NCBI GenBank assembly: GCA_004352715.1 | Contig: SCFE01000105.1 | Coordinates: forward strand, 1,637,407 to 1,701,406 | Reading direction: 5' to 3' | Source: Hofstenia miamia | Lineage: Eukaryota > Xenacoelomorpha > Acoela | Length of the DNA stretch: 64,000 nucleotides | Shown here: positions 33,451 to 44,699 of the stretch, in pieces | Numbering within the stretch: the stretch's first letter is position 1 | Layout of the letters: the number at the start of each line of letters is the position of its first letter | Notes under the pieces: model-generated | The model's database searches: none | Told to the model about the DNA's origin: nothing | What the model saw: only the letters and a program-made list of their open reading frames with translations | Program-made: the position numbers and the translations under genes

Positions 33451-33967
33451 CAATTACGAAAAATAAGATTTCTATTTCAAATTAAAGAAATGTATTTCGA
33501 ATAAAAAATATCGATTTTATCTAATATGAAATAAATTGCGAATACAAGATTTCTATTTCAAATGATTTTTTCTTTTATATTGATTTGACGTAGAACAATA
33601 TTATTCAAAGATAGTGGCATAATATATATTACAGATCGAGAACAGTATTAATAACGAAATTCAATTTCTACTATTATTAGCGTTTGAATATAAACTTTAA
33701 TAAAGTTTGTACATATTCGCAGTTTTATACAAACAGGTATATTTAAATAAAAAACAGAAAAAATGCAGCAACGAATTGTGGATACAGCAAGAAATAGCGA
33801 CAACTTTATCATTGGGACAACTGTGTACAGAATTGAAAAAAAGGAATGGTAGACGTTAATTCCAACGAAATGGAGTAATCAGGCACAAACAATAAGATGA
33901 AATAGATATCTATTATTCGAAATTGCTTTTTATTATTTGAAATAGAAATCTTATTTTTCGTAATTGA
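33451..33967. mobile_element. MITE with 32-bp perfect inverted ends
   Basis: The left end CAATTACGAAAAATAAGATT continues for 32 bases and is matched exactly in inverted form at 33936-33967. 517 bases in total, AT-rich, noncoding. Motifs such as TTCTATTTCAAAT recur inside. Superfamily not identified. Confidence 0.7.
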
Positions 33968-34256
33968 ATTTTTATTCTGAGAAGAGAATTACAAATACTG
34001 TAATTGGATTCTAAAAAATAACCTTTAAAATGTTCATGCATGCCTTGTCAGAAACGTATGACCAAAGCTTTATAATGTTCATTTGAGTTGTGCCGCATTT
34101 GTAATAAATAATTGACTCAGACAATTCATATTTTATCATAAATCACAATTACGAGATTTTCATTTGATAAGTGCTGAGATATAATTTGCCATAGCTGAAT
34201 TGAATCAAAATTAAATAGATTAATTTTTTAATGTTTACCTTAAACTTTCTCGTGAT

Positions 34257-34599
34257 CAGGGTTTTCGAGTCGAGTTCGAGTTACTCGGGCCGAGTTCGAG
34301 TTTTTACGTTTCGAGTTCGAGTAATTTTTTAAATGAAATTCCGAGTTCAATCGAGTTTTTTTTCTAATTCCGAGTTTTTTAGAGTAAAAACATTTATTTT
34401 ACAATAATTCTAAGCTAAAAAAAGTTTTTGTGATTGGTAAGAAAATTGATATTTAAAGAAATTTAATTTTTACGCTATTTTCGAGTGGATTTTCGAACGA
34501 GTTCGTGTTTTGATGATTTCTCTTCCGAGCTTTTCCGATGGAGTATTGCGAGCTTATTCGAGTTCGAGTTCTTAACATTCCGAGTACTCGAAAACCCTG
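34257..34599. mobile_element. hAT-like MITE with CAGGGTTTTCGAGT ends
   Basis: Starts CAGGGTTTTCGAGT and ends ACTCGAAAACCCTG, with many internal CGAGTTCGAGT repeats near both ends. 343 bases. The 8-bp flanks (CTCGTGAT and CACTAGCA) do not match, so the target duplication is lost or the class is different. Confidence 0.65.
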
Positions 34600-35800
34600 C
34601 ACTAGCAAAAATGGTTTAAGCATTGCTTATTCAAATATCTACCGCCTTGTGGCAAAACAAACGTACAATTATTGAGCTGAAACATGCGATAAATTCCTAT
34701 GTCTATTTTTCTGAATTATTCAGTTTTTCAAAGTATCTAAAATAAAATTTATAGAATACTCTTTCACCACACATGCTTTGTTTTTATTTTTACAATTATT
34801 TTGCGTGACAATCATTGAAAAACGTAGGAAAGATTTTATCAATAAGATTCATGCAGAATGTGCGCATGACCCCTTGCTGATGAGTGATAATATGATTTAC
34901 TGTCTATCATGAAAAGCATGAATAAACTTACATAAAATTTAAATTTCAGATGATCTTAATAAATTGATTAGAAAAATGAAATTTAGTGCATCGAGCAACA
35001 ATTTACAAAAAAAAATGATTTTTGAACATTTTAAACAGAACGGCTATCCTCCCACATTCATTTATAAGACAGTAAATGAATGATCCCGTGATAAAATCTT
35101 TGAAAAAAAACCAAAAACAGAGAGAAGCTATTGGAAAATGCAATAGATGGTAACATCAGTAAGAACTCTAAATCATGACTTAAAATATTTAACCAAGACC
35201 TAAATAAAACAGTTATAACAAAAAAAATTTCAAACCATTAAAAACAAGGATCCTCTTTGATTAGACTTGCTTTCATTCGTAGTTTATGAACACAATGGTG
35301 GCGATGGTCAGCAATCGTACATTTGCGAAAGCAAAAGAACATGCTAAGGCAGATTTGATCTGCAATATATATTAAACATCAAACATGGGCAGGTCGTATG
35401 TGTAAGCAAGGCAAACAGTGCTTGCCCTTTTGGATTTAAAGCCAGAATAATTCACTTAATCCAAAAAATTTTATATTGCGGGTTTGAAATAGGGGTCTAA
35501 TTTCTTATGTATGAGTTTCAGTTTTTTTCATAAAAAAATTTTTAAACAGTATCCAGAGCCCCATTACACGAAATTTAATTTACGGTTTAGTTAGCCCTCG
35601 AGTGGATGAATTTTGTAGTACGAGTACAAAATATTTCTGAAATTAAATTGAAACAATTTTAGCTCTATTTCTGCTTTTAATCAAAGACTCGCATGACTCA
35701 TTATGGAAATAGTCTAAGCGCAAGAGTTCAATAACCTATAATTGCATGGTTGTTTTCAGCAACAGCGTATTAATAAAGAAATATTATCACATACACATGC

Positions 35801-35802
<2 letters not shown>
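34600..35802. other. No gene seen
   Basis: AT-rich intergenic sequence without recognisable coding or repeat structure. Confidence 0.5.
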
Positions 35803-35834
<32 letters not shown>

Positions 35835-35983
35835 NNNNNNNNNNNNNNNNNNNNNNNNNNNNNNNNNNNNNNNNNNNNNNNNNNNNNNNNNNNNNNNNNN
35901 NNNNNNNNNNNNNNNNNNNNNNNNNNNNNNNNNNNNNNNNNNNNNNNNNNNNNNNNNNNNNNNNNNNNNNNNNNNNNNNNNNN

Positions 35984-36012
<29 letters not shown>
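35803..36012. repeat. (AT)n tract with internal gap
   Basis: AT dinucleotide repeat on both sides of about 149 N (35835-35983). The N run marks unresolved microsatellite length. The apparent frames through it are artefacts. Confidence 0.9.
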
Positions 36013-36015
<3 letters not shown>

Positions 36016-36025
36016 GCTGGGCGAT

Positions 36026-36283
36026 CAGGGCCGTTTCTAAGGGGTCACCTGGCCCCCCTTCCGGCATTTTGGATACAAAACTCCATAGTATTAATTCTAA
36101 TATTCTGCAACTAAGCTAGAGTGAATATATTTTAGTTAGAATATATAATATACTGTACTAATGCCATTCTATTTAAAAATTCAATGAAAAAATGTGAAAC
36201 TATTTTATGAGTAAAACTAAGATTAATTTATTGAACTTTGCGGGGTCATGGCCCCTAACTTGCAAATGCGAGCCACGGGCCTA
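36026..36283. mobile_element. hAT MITE, 258 bp, 8-bp target duplication
   Basis: Starts CAGGGCCGTTTCTAAGGGG and ends ACGGGCCTA, with internal GGCCCC/GGGGTC steps. Flanked by TGGGCGAT on both sides (36018-36025 and 36284-36291), a perfect 8-bp duplication. Confidence 0.75.
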
Positions 36284-36291
36284 TGGGCGAT

Positions 36292-37783
36292 GCATTGACT
36301 AATCAAATCGAAAACAATGCGGATGTTAATAATCAAATCAAATCGGCCAAATTGGATCGATTATGATTCGTTTATTGTCGACTTTAAAAATAATGATGCT
36401 AGTAACACATATAATTGTTTTAGAAGAAAATAAATCAAACAATCATGAACAAACGCAATAAACATTTTTGGTTGCAGTAAAGTTGAAGTTCGGTTCAATT
36501 TGTAATGAACACGTTACACATTGAATTCGTATTCAAAATTAAACCAAATTTAATTAGTATTCAAAGTACTAATATATGAATTCTATTTTTAAGTTGCATG
36601 AATCGATAATTGTTAAATTTGCTTTAAAACAACATTCAAGAATTAAGTAATAGTACGTATAAATAACCCATAATTCATTATACATGTAATTTGCTTTAAA
36701 AATATTTAAATGATTGCGGCACAGTAAACAGAATCCTTAATACTGTACCTACGATCGCTCAAATGATAAAACAATATCCATTTTCTTCAACTTATAACGA
36801 GAAGATTTAGCTAGCAAAGCAAGCAGTCCGTTTGATTAATTCACATTGAAACATTGCTGCTATAAAATAAAATCCTGAGAAATATTTTCTTTCAATAACT
36901 ACCTAAAACCCAGTTTGTTACAAAGGGTTGGATATCCCACGTTAGGTTTTTAACTTTGATTTTGATTGATTAAATCAAATTTTTTTTTAATAAATCAAAA
37001 AAAATAATAAAAACTAAGGTGGTGAGATACATTTTTAAGGTCTATAATTTCAATATGGTTTCGATTGTAAATCTACAAAAGACCGTATTTGATATATTGA
37101 AATGCACGATTTTGAACTGCCTGGCCGAATATATATATATATATATATATAAAAGAAGGTTCTTGTCTCAAAGAATCACTAAAATTTCGCGAGGTAGCAA
37201 TAACACCAATGTCATCTAGAACTCTATTTTTTAAGTTTTATAGAAATACAATCCCGAAAATATGAGTAATATAGCTAAAATATACAGATTTTTAAGCAAA
37301 TTATAAGTATATAAATATGGAAATAGCAATACCTAGATTGAAATTTACAGATTGCTTACAATAAAAAGTTTAATCTCATTTCTTCGACTTCTATAAAATT
37401 GAAATTTCTCACTTTATTAAAAAGTTTTAGATAAAATTTGGCTTTTCATATGAATATAATTCATTTGCATGGCTTCACTACTTGAAAACTGTACGATTTC
37501 TATTATGAGGTCCTCTCTAGATTTTTGAAGTTTAATTAGTTTTGTCTTATTCATAGTTTTCATTAGATTTGCTGTTATGTTTAAGCATTTTTTCGTTTAA
37601 ATTAACAAACAATTTTTGGTTTAGCTCAATGCTATGTTATGCAGATATAGACGTCGGAAAACCCATCCATTGTTCATTGTGTAATAGAAAAGCTTAATTT
37701 CTGTGGCTACGAACATCTAGCATTACAAGAATCCAGAAATAAGACAGCTAAATTCGTGCGTTTCAAAATAGTAGTTTCTTAAC
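36292..37783. other. No gene seen; short (AT)n at 37130
   Basis: AT-rich sequence with a 24-base AT microsatellite near 37128-37151. Runs of ATCAAATC/GATTTGAT near 36300-36360 and 36940-37000 suggest an old foldback repeat, not delimited. Confidence 0.45.
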
Positions 37784-37787
37784 TTAA

Positions 37788-38290
37788 CCCTTTTCTGGCC
37801 ACTGTTCATTACAATGAACAAGACAAAAAACAAAAATCCTAGGGAAAATCTTTTTTAGTGGTTTATGTCGTTGCGTCTATGCCAAAAATGAAATACTTTC
37901 TGTTACAGTTTGTTGTTGCGATTTATATGTTGTTAAGCAATTGATTTTTATTCAGCCTAAGCTGAAAAGTTTCAATTTCAAAATTATTTTTTTTAGAAAT
38001 GCCATTAACTATTGCTATATTTGTTCACAAATATTTTTATTAGCATTATTTATCCCTTAATATACATTATAATGACCAAAATCTATGGGATTTGATCATT
38101 CCAGTGAACATAAACATTCACAAAAATGAGAGGCTGGCCAGTGTTCATCACAATGAACATAGCGATTTTCCCACTAAAATAAGTTTATATTTATTTTTTC
38201 AATTATCAACATGCTTTTTGACGTATATTTATCTAGAAAAACGGTCATATTTAAAAAATCAACTGACATACAATTTTCGCCAGAAAAGGG
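37788..38290. mobile_element. piggyBac-type MITE with TTAA target
   Basis: TTAA followed by CCCTTTTCTGGC on the left; GCCAGAAAAGGG followed by TTAA on the right (TTAA at 37784-37787 and 38291-38294). 12-bp perfect inverted ends at a TTAA target are the mark of piggyBac-type insertion. Inside, GTTCATTACAATGAAC near the left end and GTTCATCACAATGAAC near the right are short palindromes. No transposase frame; 503 bases. Confidence 0.8.
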
Positions 38291-38430
38291 TTAAAATGAA
38301 AAGTATATACCCTATTTATATATATGAACTCCACTTCATGTCTGTCTGTATCCCCAATGTGAGTAAAGCCTGGACTTCTTATAAGAAGATTATTTGCATG
38401 CAAAAATATTTGGCTTAGGCCCTAAGCCTT

Positions 38431-39324
38431 AGGGGATCAAAAATTGTCTCAAAATATTCATGTACTACATTAGAATAAAGTATTGATATTAACCATCAAT
38501 AAACCCCGAATCTGTAGTAAAACAATTCGCTAAGACTGAGGAACCAGTTAGATAATCTACGAAATTTTTACGTAATAGCATCCTCTAGTATCTTTTGATA
38601 TATTAATTACTATAATAAATTATTCATTAGTGGATCCCACGGGTATGGATAAAGAAGAAAAGTACAGAATGGTAATAATATATATTATTGCGTACAGAGT
38701 GGGAATTTTTTGACACAAAAAAACATTTTCAAAATACGATTAAACAATTTCTATTAGTAAGCTAGTGACATACCAAAAATATCGAGACTAAAAATCTGGT
38801 AGATCAAAAATGAAACTGGACTCCCAGTCTGTACACTTTTTTGTCACTTTGGTAGTAGCCTCGGAAGATTATATATATATATATAATCTTCCGAGGCTAC
38901 TACCAAAGTGACAAAAAAGTGTACAGACTGGGAGTCCAGTTTCATTTTTGATCTACCAGATTTTTAGTCTCGATATTTTTGGTATGTCACTAGCTTACTA
39001 ATAGAAATTGTTTAATCGTATTTTGAAAATGTTTTTTTGTGTCAAAAAATTCCCACTCTGTACGCAATAATATATATTATTACCATTCTGTACTTTTCTT
39101 CTTTATCCATACCCGTGGGATCCACTAATGAATAATTTATTATAGTAATTAATATATCAAAAGATACTAGAGGATGCTATTACGTAAAAATTTCGTAGAT
39201 TATCTAACTGGTTCCTCAGTCTTAGCGAATTGTTTTACTACAGATTCGGGGTTTATTGATGGTTAATATCAATACTTTATTCTAATGTAGTACATGAATA
39301 TTTTGAGACAATTTTTGATCCCCT
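38431..39324. repeat. Perfect 894-bp palindrome
   Basis: Two arms of 447 bases centred between 38877 and 38878 in a TATATA core. I see no mismatch between arms. The right arm ends at 39324, immediately before a single N at 39325. Such exactness, plus the N, points to an assembly or library inversion join; a very young natural foldback is the alternative. Confidence 0.9.
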
Positions 39325-39325
39325 N

Positions 39326-39471
39326 TGTTTTATTAATAATGCTTCAGTGATCTTGGTATATTTGCTCTTTGTTAATATTTTAAAATGATCTTTTGTTGCT
39401 TGGTGATGATGTAAGTAAATTTCTGATGTTAGGTGGCCTCTTAGGTGTTCTTTAATTCTATATAAAGCCAA
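39326..39471 (-). pseudogene. Penelope-like endonuclease C-terminal fragment
   Basis: The frame YRIKEHLRGHLTSEIYLHHH, then KDHFKILTKSKYTKITEALLIK, matches the GIY-YIG domain end found in the Penelope remnant at 55085-55610 (WIRKHIRGHLNFEIYLHHH, then DFKILLRSKHHKIGEQFLLK). It is cut by the N join at 39325. Confidence 0.7.
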
Positions 39472-39728
39472 AAAAGTCTAAAATATTTTGTAACCTCAAA
39501 ACTTCGTTTTTAGGTCAAAACTGTGAAAATCAACTATATAAATAGAAGTCTTTAATTAAATAATTAAATTTCTGTTTTTGCGAAAACGCTTGTCAAAATT
39601 TGATTTCAAATAAAAGTAAATGTTAAAATGTTAATATTGACCGAAGTATTAACCGTTCAGAAAAGTATTAACAAAAAGGCCTTCTTTTTCTTTTAAAGCT
39701 CATCATTATATTTTGTTATATGCAAGTA

Positions 39729-39870
39729 CAGAGATGGAAGTCAGTCGGACCGGACCGGATCTGGTCACCCTTTATTTCACATCACCGCTCGAAGCCTGTC
39801 ACTTGTGTCTCTGGTCTGGTCATACCGGTCCGCGAATTTAGTCTGGAATTTTTCAAATCTCAAGCTGCGA
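39729..39870 (+). mobile_element. hAT terminal fragment (CAGAGATGGAAGTC)
   Basis: Starts CAGAGATGGAAGTCAGTCGG, as other hAT ends here, followed by a GC-rich stretch with CCGGACCGGATCTGGTC and CATACCGGTCCGCG that folds back on itself. No opposite end was found. Confidence 0.45.
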
Positions 39871-39871
39871 A

Positions 39872-40421
39872 ATCACGTGACAACTACCATAACTATGATT
39901 GTAAACACACTGTAATTTACAAAAAGTTCTCTAATGTTCACTGTAAGGTTGTGCGAAAAAGTTACTAGATCACATATGGAATTCATTAACTTGGGTCAAT
40001 AAGTTGTCTTTTTTTAATCAATGCAAGTGCATAACGTAAGAGTGCTATTGAACATTGAATATCGAGTGAGTGGTATAAATTCTGAAATAAGAGCTCTAAG
40101 GATAAACAATAAAACCATTATAACTCTCCATTTAACTTTTACCACTATACTATATTGCAAATGAATCGTAATATAATACTGATTTAGAACTTATGGAAAT
40201 TGTTAGTAAAAATGCCCATTGCCCACTTTTTTGCCTTTAAAAGCACAAACCTATAAGATCTCATAATTCATTATTAGATTATAAACGTCACGTTTAATTA
40301 AGTTTCATGTTTATAAGAGCAAATAAGAAATTTAAAGTAAGCTTAGTTTTCAATATTCGAATCGATAATCGAACTTTTCAATGCTAATCGAATCGAATTC
40401 AAAGCTTCGCATCAACAAGGC

Positions 40422-40424
<3 letters not shown>
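39872..40424. other. No gene seen
   Basis: AT-rich sequence. Near 40360-40415 are repeated ATCGAAT steps, perhaps a decayed transposon end. Confidence 0.45.
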
Positions 40425-40457
<33 letters not shown>

Positions 40458-40733
40458 TTTATATCCACTGCTTTTTGCTATGGAAAATGCAAAAACCTAA
40501 CATTTGGCGGGAAAACACTTATTTTTTTGCCATTGCTCCCGCAATATTCACTCGAACTTATATAAATTTGCCATGGGGGTATATAAATTTAAAAGACACT
40601 ACCCGGCAAAATTTCAAAGATTTTTGTTTGGAAACGCGGTCATGATGAAGTTTTTAAAAAAGATTTAGCAGGAGCACTGGACATTTTTTAAATAAATTCT
40701 AGCACTCAGGATCACTTTTGGTATTGGATATAA

Positions 40734-40768
40734 GGCGCACCCAGCTTTTTACTGAGAAAGGGAACAAT

Positions 40769-40813
<45 letters not shown>

Positions 40814-40907
40814 NNNNNNNNNNNNNNNNNNNNNNNNNNNNNNNNNNNNNNNNNNNNNNNNNNNNNNNNNNNNNNNNNNNNNNNNNNNNNNNNNNNNNNN
40901 NNNNNNN

Positions 40908-40938
<31 letters not shown>

Positions 40939-41460
40939 TTATTTGCATATATATTTCTACATGTAAAGTAGTTCATTCAATATTTTGAAGGTATACAGCT
41001 ATTGAATTGAGAAAATATTATTGGGGAAACTGAATAGGCTGCGCTTTTTGAAAGGCTAGACAAAACGGATAAGTTTACAATTTGTATCTCTACTCTTCAG
41101 TATCATATTTTTCCTAATTTCATTTCAACTTAAAAAAACGGAAGCAGCATAATGAATGTCTAGTTTATAAATTACTAACAGTAACTTATTTTTCCCTACA
41201 CCTATGCAGCTATTATTAAGGGACTTATGTGTTCCGTGGTTCAGTCAGTGAAGGGAGTATCGAACACAGGCTGTTGTCCTGCTAATTGTTCCTAGGTTCA
41301 ATAGGAAACGCTTCCTTACTTTTAGGTAGGCTTATTTTTAGACATTTCTTTGCACCTTAGCCCTTAACTTTAACCAGAAAATTTAGGCCCAAACACTGCA
41401 AGGCTTGAACCTAGTTCCACCCACTTAATTTCAACTGGCACATTTCTATGACACTTGTTA
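40734..41460 (+). mobile_element. Partial second copy of hAT element 2
   Basis: GGCGCACCCAGCTTTTT, a GAACAATTCTCTC step, an (AT)n tract with a 94-N gap (40814-40907), ATATTTCTACATGTAAA, and a tRNA-like block follow in the same order as in 21022-22560, but without the mariner. The first bases (CAGGG) and the right end are missing. Confidence 0.7.
41232..41310 (+). other. tRNA-like segment in hAT element 2, copy 2
   Basis: TTCCGTGGTTCAGTCAGTG is D-arm-like; CAGGCTGTTGTCCTG forms a four-pair stem with a seven-base loop whose centre GTT would be an asparagine anticodon; TCCTAGGTTCAATAGGA closes a five-pair T-arm-like stem. The acceptor stem is unclear and the variable region too long for tRNA-Asn. 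A tRNA-derived relic is the best reading. Confidence 0.35.
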
Positions 41461-41789
41461 CGAAATTTTCACGATTTTGCGGCTTGCTAGGACAAAGTTA
41501 GGTATGTTGGTATGACACATTTATTTATTGGTAACATTATGATATAAAACGAAAACATAAATACAGGTGTAGAAATTTTATTTCAATTTTTGCATTAAGG
41601 AAAACCTATTTTAATGTGAATTGAGAAAATGCATACACCCTAAGTGATTGCTATATATCGAAAACATTTTAGATTGGTCAGAAACAAAAATTATACTCCA
41701 GTATAACAATAACAAAACGTTTCAGGGCGTCTTTAATTATTGAAGGACGAACTTGTTACTAAGGTTCCCATAAGAATTTATTTCTTGAC

Positions 41790-42141
41790 ATTGTCTTTTT
41801 GCATTATGCTCATGTTTACTTTTTACAATTTTTCAACATTTTGCAAGAAACTTATACTGTCTTTTCCGATAAAACTATGTGCGTGCATGTGTGTGAACAA
41901 TTAGCATATTCCCTTGATCTATATCCATCATTATTATCTGTTCTCTCCAATGAAGAATGCTGTTCGTGTAAGCGCATATCAGAATGCTGATGAAATTATT
42001 GTTGATATTCAGGCGTGGTTTAAATCAAACTCAAGAAAATTTTATTCCGATGGAATCAGACAGCTTCCTAGTCGATGGCAAAAATGCATAGACAATAATG
42101 GTGATTATTTTCAAAATATAAAAGACACTGATAATTTATAA
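41790..42141 (+). pseudogene. Mariner-like transposase C-terminal fragment
   Basis: Across one frameshift: AYSLDLYPS, the decayed form of the YSPDLxPxD motif with the last catalytic acidic residue, then MKNAVRVSAYQNADEI, WFKSNSRKFYSDGIRQLPS and RWQKCIDNNGDYF, the conserved transposase tail. Nothing of the N-terminal half is recognisable upstream. Confidence 0.75.
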
Positions 42142-42284
42142 AGTCAGTATTTTCTGCATTTTTGAAATATATTATATCATCGGAAAAGACTTATGCTACA
42201 ATCCTATGTGATGTATTTTTTTGTAAATTTTAGCGATAATTCTGATTTAGCTTCCTTCGAAATCGCACTTATTAGCGTTTTGCG

Positions 42285-42590
42285 GCTTTGGCTGGGGCCA
42301 GGCGTAACCCGTAGCTAACTGCTGGAACCCCTGCGTTCACGGAACCCCTTCAACGTTCACATCGCGATTTTTAGCGGCGGTAAGTTTAACTTTTGTTTTG
42401 CCTTGTAAACTGAATTATGCAGGAGTTTTACAATGCAAAGAATAATGAGATTTATTCAAGGTAAGTGTAAGTCCAGATAAATTATGAGAAAAGTAGTAAA
42501 TGCTATATACAATAAAAATTTCAAAACGGATTCAATATTTGCGGGCGGCTAACCAGCTCCAGCTGATTATTTTCAAGGTAAGACATTATT
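42285..42590 (+). other. GC-richer island with three donor-like sites
   Basis: Locally GC-rich block (42285-42380) ending GCGGCG|GTAAGT. It is followed by ATGCAG|...TTCAAG|GTAAGT (42423-42460) and TTTTCAAG|GTAAGA (near 42576). This could be the 5' untranslated part of a plus-strand transcript or chance. The implied introns (about 40 bases) would be too short for normal splicing. No open frame. Confidence 0.25.
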
Positions 42591-42949
42591 CTCTATGTAT
42601 GGCATCCATTGAATAGAAGCAGAAATCGATTATTAGGATGCCAAAGTTAGACAACGCACTTTAAAAACATTTAAAATTTCATTCAAAAATAATAAACTAA
42701 TGAAATGGTTATCTAAGCACACATGAATTTCGCGAATAAGATTTTTGAAACTTATATGAATAAACATCAAACTATGATGACGTAGGGTTTATTCTTCACA
42801 AGTCATTACCTCTGACTGAATGTTGCACTAAAAGGAAAAGAATATAACATGCTTTGAGATTATTAAATTATAAACACGAAATCAAAAATGTGCAAAGCTT
42901 AAATGTACACAACAAATAAAGCACGAGCAGTTACAAAAAATGCAGGTAT

Positions 42950-44341
42950 TTAATCAAAATGTGTTTTTACATGGAGACGCAAAGATTCAATGTTATTCAT
43001 TTCAGCATCACATATCATACACACTCGTTCAATAACAGAAATATTATGCATGTTGACGAGATGCTTTAGAAGCACAAGCTTTCGTTTAAACAACTGACCA
43101 CAATGCTCACAAGAAAAAGGGAAATTTTCTGCGTTATGTACAGACATTAAATCATCTGCTTTAATGCTCTCAATGTGTTTTGTTAGTTTTCCCTTTGTAG
43201 GAAATCGCCTTTTGCATCCCAAACAACGAAATGGAACATTTTTAGCTTCTTCATGAGCAATAAAGTAATGACTTTTGTAATGTTCATTGCTTGCAAAGCG
43301 TTTACCACAAACAATACAGGGAAAAGGACCAGTACAAGACGCCATTCGCTTAAATTCCTCTTCAAGAGGATCACTTAATAACTTTTGCTGATGAAGGGTT
43401 TTGTAATGAGCAGCCAATTCCTGCTCAGTTTCCACTGACTCATCACATATTTTACAATAAATGGTATTGGATTCAATAATTCCATGAGCCGTTTTCAAAT
43501 GAGAAATAATAGAATAAATTCTAGCAAATTTGGAGTCACAGTGCTCGCATTTATATTTTGCTTCAGAAGTGACATGAGGATTAACTGTTTTATTATCATG
43601 CGCAGCTTTATGTTGAATGAATGCGCTTTTTAATTTAAACACTTTAGGACATTCATCGCATTTAAATTCTCCAGTGGATTGCAAAACTTGCGGATGCCGA
43701 TCAGCAGCATGGGCATCCTTTGCAGTTTCTGTTTTAAAACCTTTAAAACAGAGCTGACAATAAAACATCCCTTTGCTAGTTGAGCCACTGGCATCCCCAC
43801 TTCTTTGAAGGTGCCCAAATCCTTTTCCTCGATTACCACCACGAGATAGACCTTTACCTCTTGCGGGTGCTCTCTTTAGTAAATTACCACGCAAAGAAGT
43901 GGGTTTGCCACGAGTCATTCCGCGAGGAGGTTTTCCTCGCAACTTAACGCCACGTAAAAGTGATCCACGTGGTATCAAAGGCTCACTACGACCTCGAGTT
44001 AAAGCTAGTGCTCGAGGTATTGATCCTCTCACATACCGATTTAAAGGATTTGAAGGAGTGGGCACATATATTTCTTCACTCCCCATAGGGGAAAAGCCAC
44101 CACGAAAGCTGCCACGACCGAGCAGGGGCGGGCGAGATCTCCCACGGAAATTCATTGGTGGCCGAGACATTTGATATGACATTTCATATCGCCTTGAAGG
44201 AAGAAAACGAGGTAACTCGTAATCCGTTGCGTATTGGTGGGGCTCATAATATTCTTCAGTATAACAAGCCCTTTTCGCAAAAGGTGCATCCTCATAATGA
44301 GATCGGTGGTTATCATAGCCACCATAAAAATCTGTATACAT
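42950..44341 (-). CDS. RG-rich protein with eight C2H2 zinc fingers
   Basis: 463 residues, intact. Residues 1-62 are Tyr/acidic-rich. 66-174 is an Arg/Gly tract with many RG, RGK and LRG steps (RGG-box-like, suggesting RNA binding). Eight C2H2 fingers follow at about 195-216, 228-248, 265-286, 296-317, 342-363, 373-402, 411-432 and 441-461. Finger 6 has a 12-residue spacing between its two His and may be degenerate. Linkers are long and not TGEKP, unlike KRAB-type arrays. A putative nuclear DNA/RNA-binding regulator; no ortholog recognised. On the minus strand the ATG follows TGTAATTTTAG, a plausible 3' splice site, so a 5' noncoding exon may exist. An AATAAA on the minus strand lies near 42790. 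Confidence 0.9.
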   Translation of the reverse strand: MYTDFYGGYDNHRSHYEDAPFAKRACYTEEYYEPHQYATDYELPRFLPSRRYEMSYQMSRPPMNFRGRSRPPLLGRGSFRGGFSPMGSEEIYVPTPSNPLNRYVRGSIPRALALTRGRSEPLIPRGSLLRGVKLRGKPPRGMTRGKPTSLRGNLLKRAPARGKGLSRGGNRGKGFGHLQRSGDASGSTSKGMFYCQLCFKGFKTETAKDAHAADRHPQVLQSTGEFKCDECPKVFKLKSAFIQHKAAHDNKTVNPHVTSEAKYKCEHCDSKFARIYSIISHLKTAHGIIESNTIYCKICDESVETEQELAAHYKTLHQQKLLSDPLEEEFKRMASCTGPFPCIVCGKRFASNEHYKSHYFIAHEEAKNVPFRCLGCKRRFPTKGKLTKHIESIKADDLMSVHNAENFPFSCEHCGQLFKRKLVLLKHLVNMHNISVIERVCMICDAEMNNIESLRLHVKTHFD

Positions 44342-44699
44342 AACTAAAATTACAATTAATTAAATAAACAGAAAATTATTTATGAAGAAAATATTATAAA
44401 TAAATACTATCTAATTAGAGAAACATCATAATATATCTAGCACTAAGGTAAAATATGCATGACAGTCATAAATCACAATTTAGTTCAAGTCCTAGCCACA
44501 TATCACACATAAAGTGAAAATAAAGTTTAAAAAAAAATACATTTTTACAGTTGAAAAGCAGTGTTTGAGAAAATGTATGATTTTATACAAAAGGTCGAAT
44601 AAATCAGTGCATCATCTCTGAATTTTTTTAATAGATTTTTGGTTAGAAAATTCGTAGACGAAAAAATCAAAATAATTTTTCAGCACTTTTCCAGCTAGA

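Noticed and set aside
35742-36119. Tyr-Ile repeat proteins at 35742-36119 and 40712-40976
   Set aside because: Translations of (AT)n tracts and N.
43630-44343. Overlapping frames within the zinc-finger gene on both strands
   Set aside because: Shadows of the 463-residue frame; no zinc-finger or other motif and no independent start context.
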